The translations under genes were made by a program, and so were the position numbers. 6,286 nt of DNA from Ignavibacteriales bacterium (GTDB lineage: Bacteria > Bacteroidota > Ignavibacteria > Ignavibacteriales > Melioribacteraceae), in the NCBI GenBank assembly GCA_027080245.1, contig JALWSN010000294.1:1-6286 (forward strand), written 5' to 3'. This document shows, one piece after another, positions 5,954-6,286 of the stretch. The number at the start of each line of letters is the position of its first letter. The first letter of the stretch is position 1. The notes under the pieces are model-generated. The model worked only from the letters and a program-made list of their open reading frames with translations. It was not told the DNA's origin and did no database searches.

Positions 5954-6143
5954 AATCAAATGTTCCGGCTTGTAACGCTTTACTTTGAAAATGCAGTGCA
6001 AACCCCCTTAAAATGCGCTAAATTGTATTTACAAGCTGATTGCTGAAAACATTTTGTTTAGAACTTAAGACTAATAAATTCAAAATGAAGACGTGTCCGT
6101 GTCCGTTAAAAATTCAAACGTTTATTTAATTCGCAATTTAATT

Positions 6144-6286
6144 TTACACAACGACCACCGGCGTTAAAGGCTTTTTGCCGCGCAAAACCGCTGCTGCGTT
6201 CTTAGCGGCAAGCATTGCCATTGCGGCTCTTGTTTCTACGGTTGCACTGCCAATGTGCGGTAGTAAAATTACGTTGTCGAGATTAA
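6144..6286 (-). CDS. D-2-hydroxyacid dehydrogenase, C-terminal end (5' part outside window)
   Basis: Reading the minus strand from the right edge gives 46 residues and a TAA stop at 6144-6146. The sequence opens NLDNVILLPHIGSATVETR, continues through MAMLAAKNAAAVLRGKKPL and ends TPVVVV. The PHIGSAT motif carries the catalytic histidine of the NAD(P)-dependent D-2-hydroxyacid dehydrogenases. The helix with A-K-N followed by L-R-G-K-K-P is the usual C-terminus of the glyoxylate/hydroxypyruvate reductase branch, which reduces 2-oxo acids such as glyoxylate in the cytoplasm. The cofactor-binding domain and start are outside the window, so substrate choice between glyoxylate, hydroxypyruvate and others cannot be settled. 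It is convergent with the cytochrome operon and probably unrelated to it. Confidence 0.85.
   Translation of the reverse strand, partial: NLDNVILLPHIGSATVETRAAMAMLAAKNAAAVLRGKKPLTPVVVV

Larger units (their letters stand above)
5616..6143. other. 528-bp intergenic region between convergent genes
   Basis: No credible gene is seen. Base use changes from stretch to stretch: an A/G-rich start, a T/G-rich middle, then an A-rich end. It contains a 12-bp direct repeat (5671-5696), an imperfect inverted repeat (5753-5787 and 5919-5953), a short tandem GTGTCC (about 6093-6105) and the palindrome AAACGTTT (6116-6123). No terminator for the minus-strand dehydrogenase gene is evident. Confidence 0.6.

Noticed and set aside
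5968..6036. 8-bp inverted repeat GCTTGTAA / TTACAAGC, 53 bp apart
   Set aside because: The match does not extend in either direction, and one 8-bp pair at this spacing is expected by chance.

Overview
The window looks like part of a chromosome from a Gram-negative, respiring bacterium of the Bacteroidota / Ignavibacteriota / Chlorobiota type. This is an inference from AT-rich intergenic DNA, lysine- and asparagine-rich proteins, a phenylalanine-terminated outer-membrane barrel and a Bacteroidota-like lipoprotein signal. No rRNA or tRNA is present to fix the taxonomy.

Layout. (1) 1-1032, + strand: a response regulator whose receiver domain is fused to a glycine-cleavage-H-like (lipoyl-domain fold) module. 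It starts at or before the left edge, and a short overlapping reading frame may be the tail of an upstream gene. (2) 1033-1458: a 426-bp non-coding stretch with a degenerate palindromic repeat remnant, then a very AT-rich probable promoter region and a strong Shine-Dalgarno. (3) 1459-5560, + strand: a tight four-gene operon (gaps of 15, 1 and 15 bp) encoding a tetrahaem c554-type cytochrome, a cysteine-free outer-membrane beta-barrel, a 14-haem cytochrome and a 9-haem lipoprotein cytochrome. It is closed by a clear intrinsic terminator at 5585-5615. (4) 5616-6143: non-coding DNA with short direct and inverted repeats. (5) 6144-6286, - strand: the C-terminal end of a D-2-hydroxyacid dehydrogenase (glyoxylate/hydroxypyruvate reductase type), convergent with the operon.

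How the genes may work together. The operon has the parts of a porin-cytochrome conduit: a barrel that could cross the outer membrane, a large exported multihaem protein that could carry electrons to or through it, a lipid-anchored multihaem protein that could be the terminal reductase or oxidase at the cell surface, and a small periplasmic cytochrome that could shuttle electrons. Together the cytochromes carry 27 haem-attachment motifs (4 + 14 + 9). No quinol-oxidising entry protein and no terminal reductase catalytic subunit lies in the window. The assignment to extracellular electron transfer is therefore an inference from composition and order, although the individual proteins are clear. 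The receiver/GcvH-like protein upstream, on the same strand, may belong to the regulatory circuit of the cytochrome operon, but no sequence evidence beyond proximity connects them.
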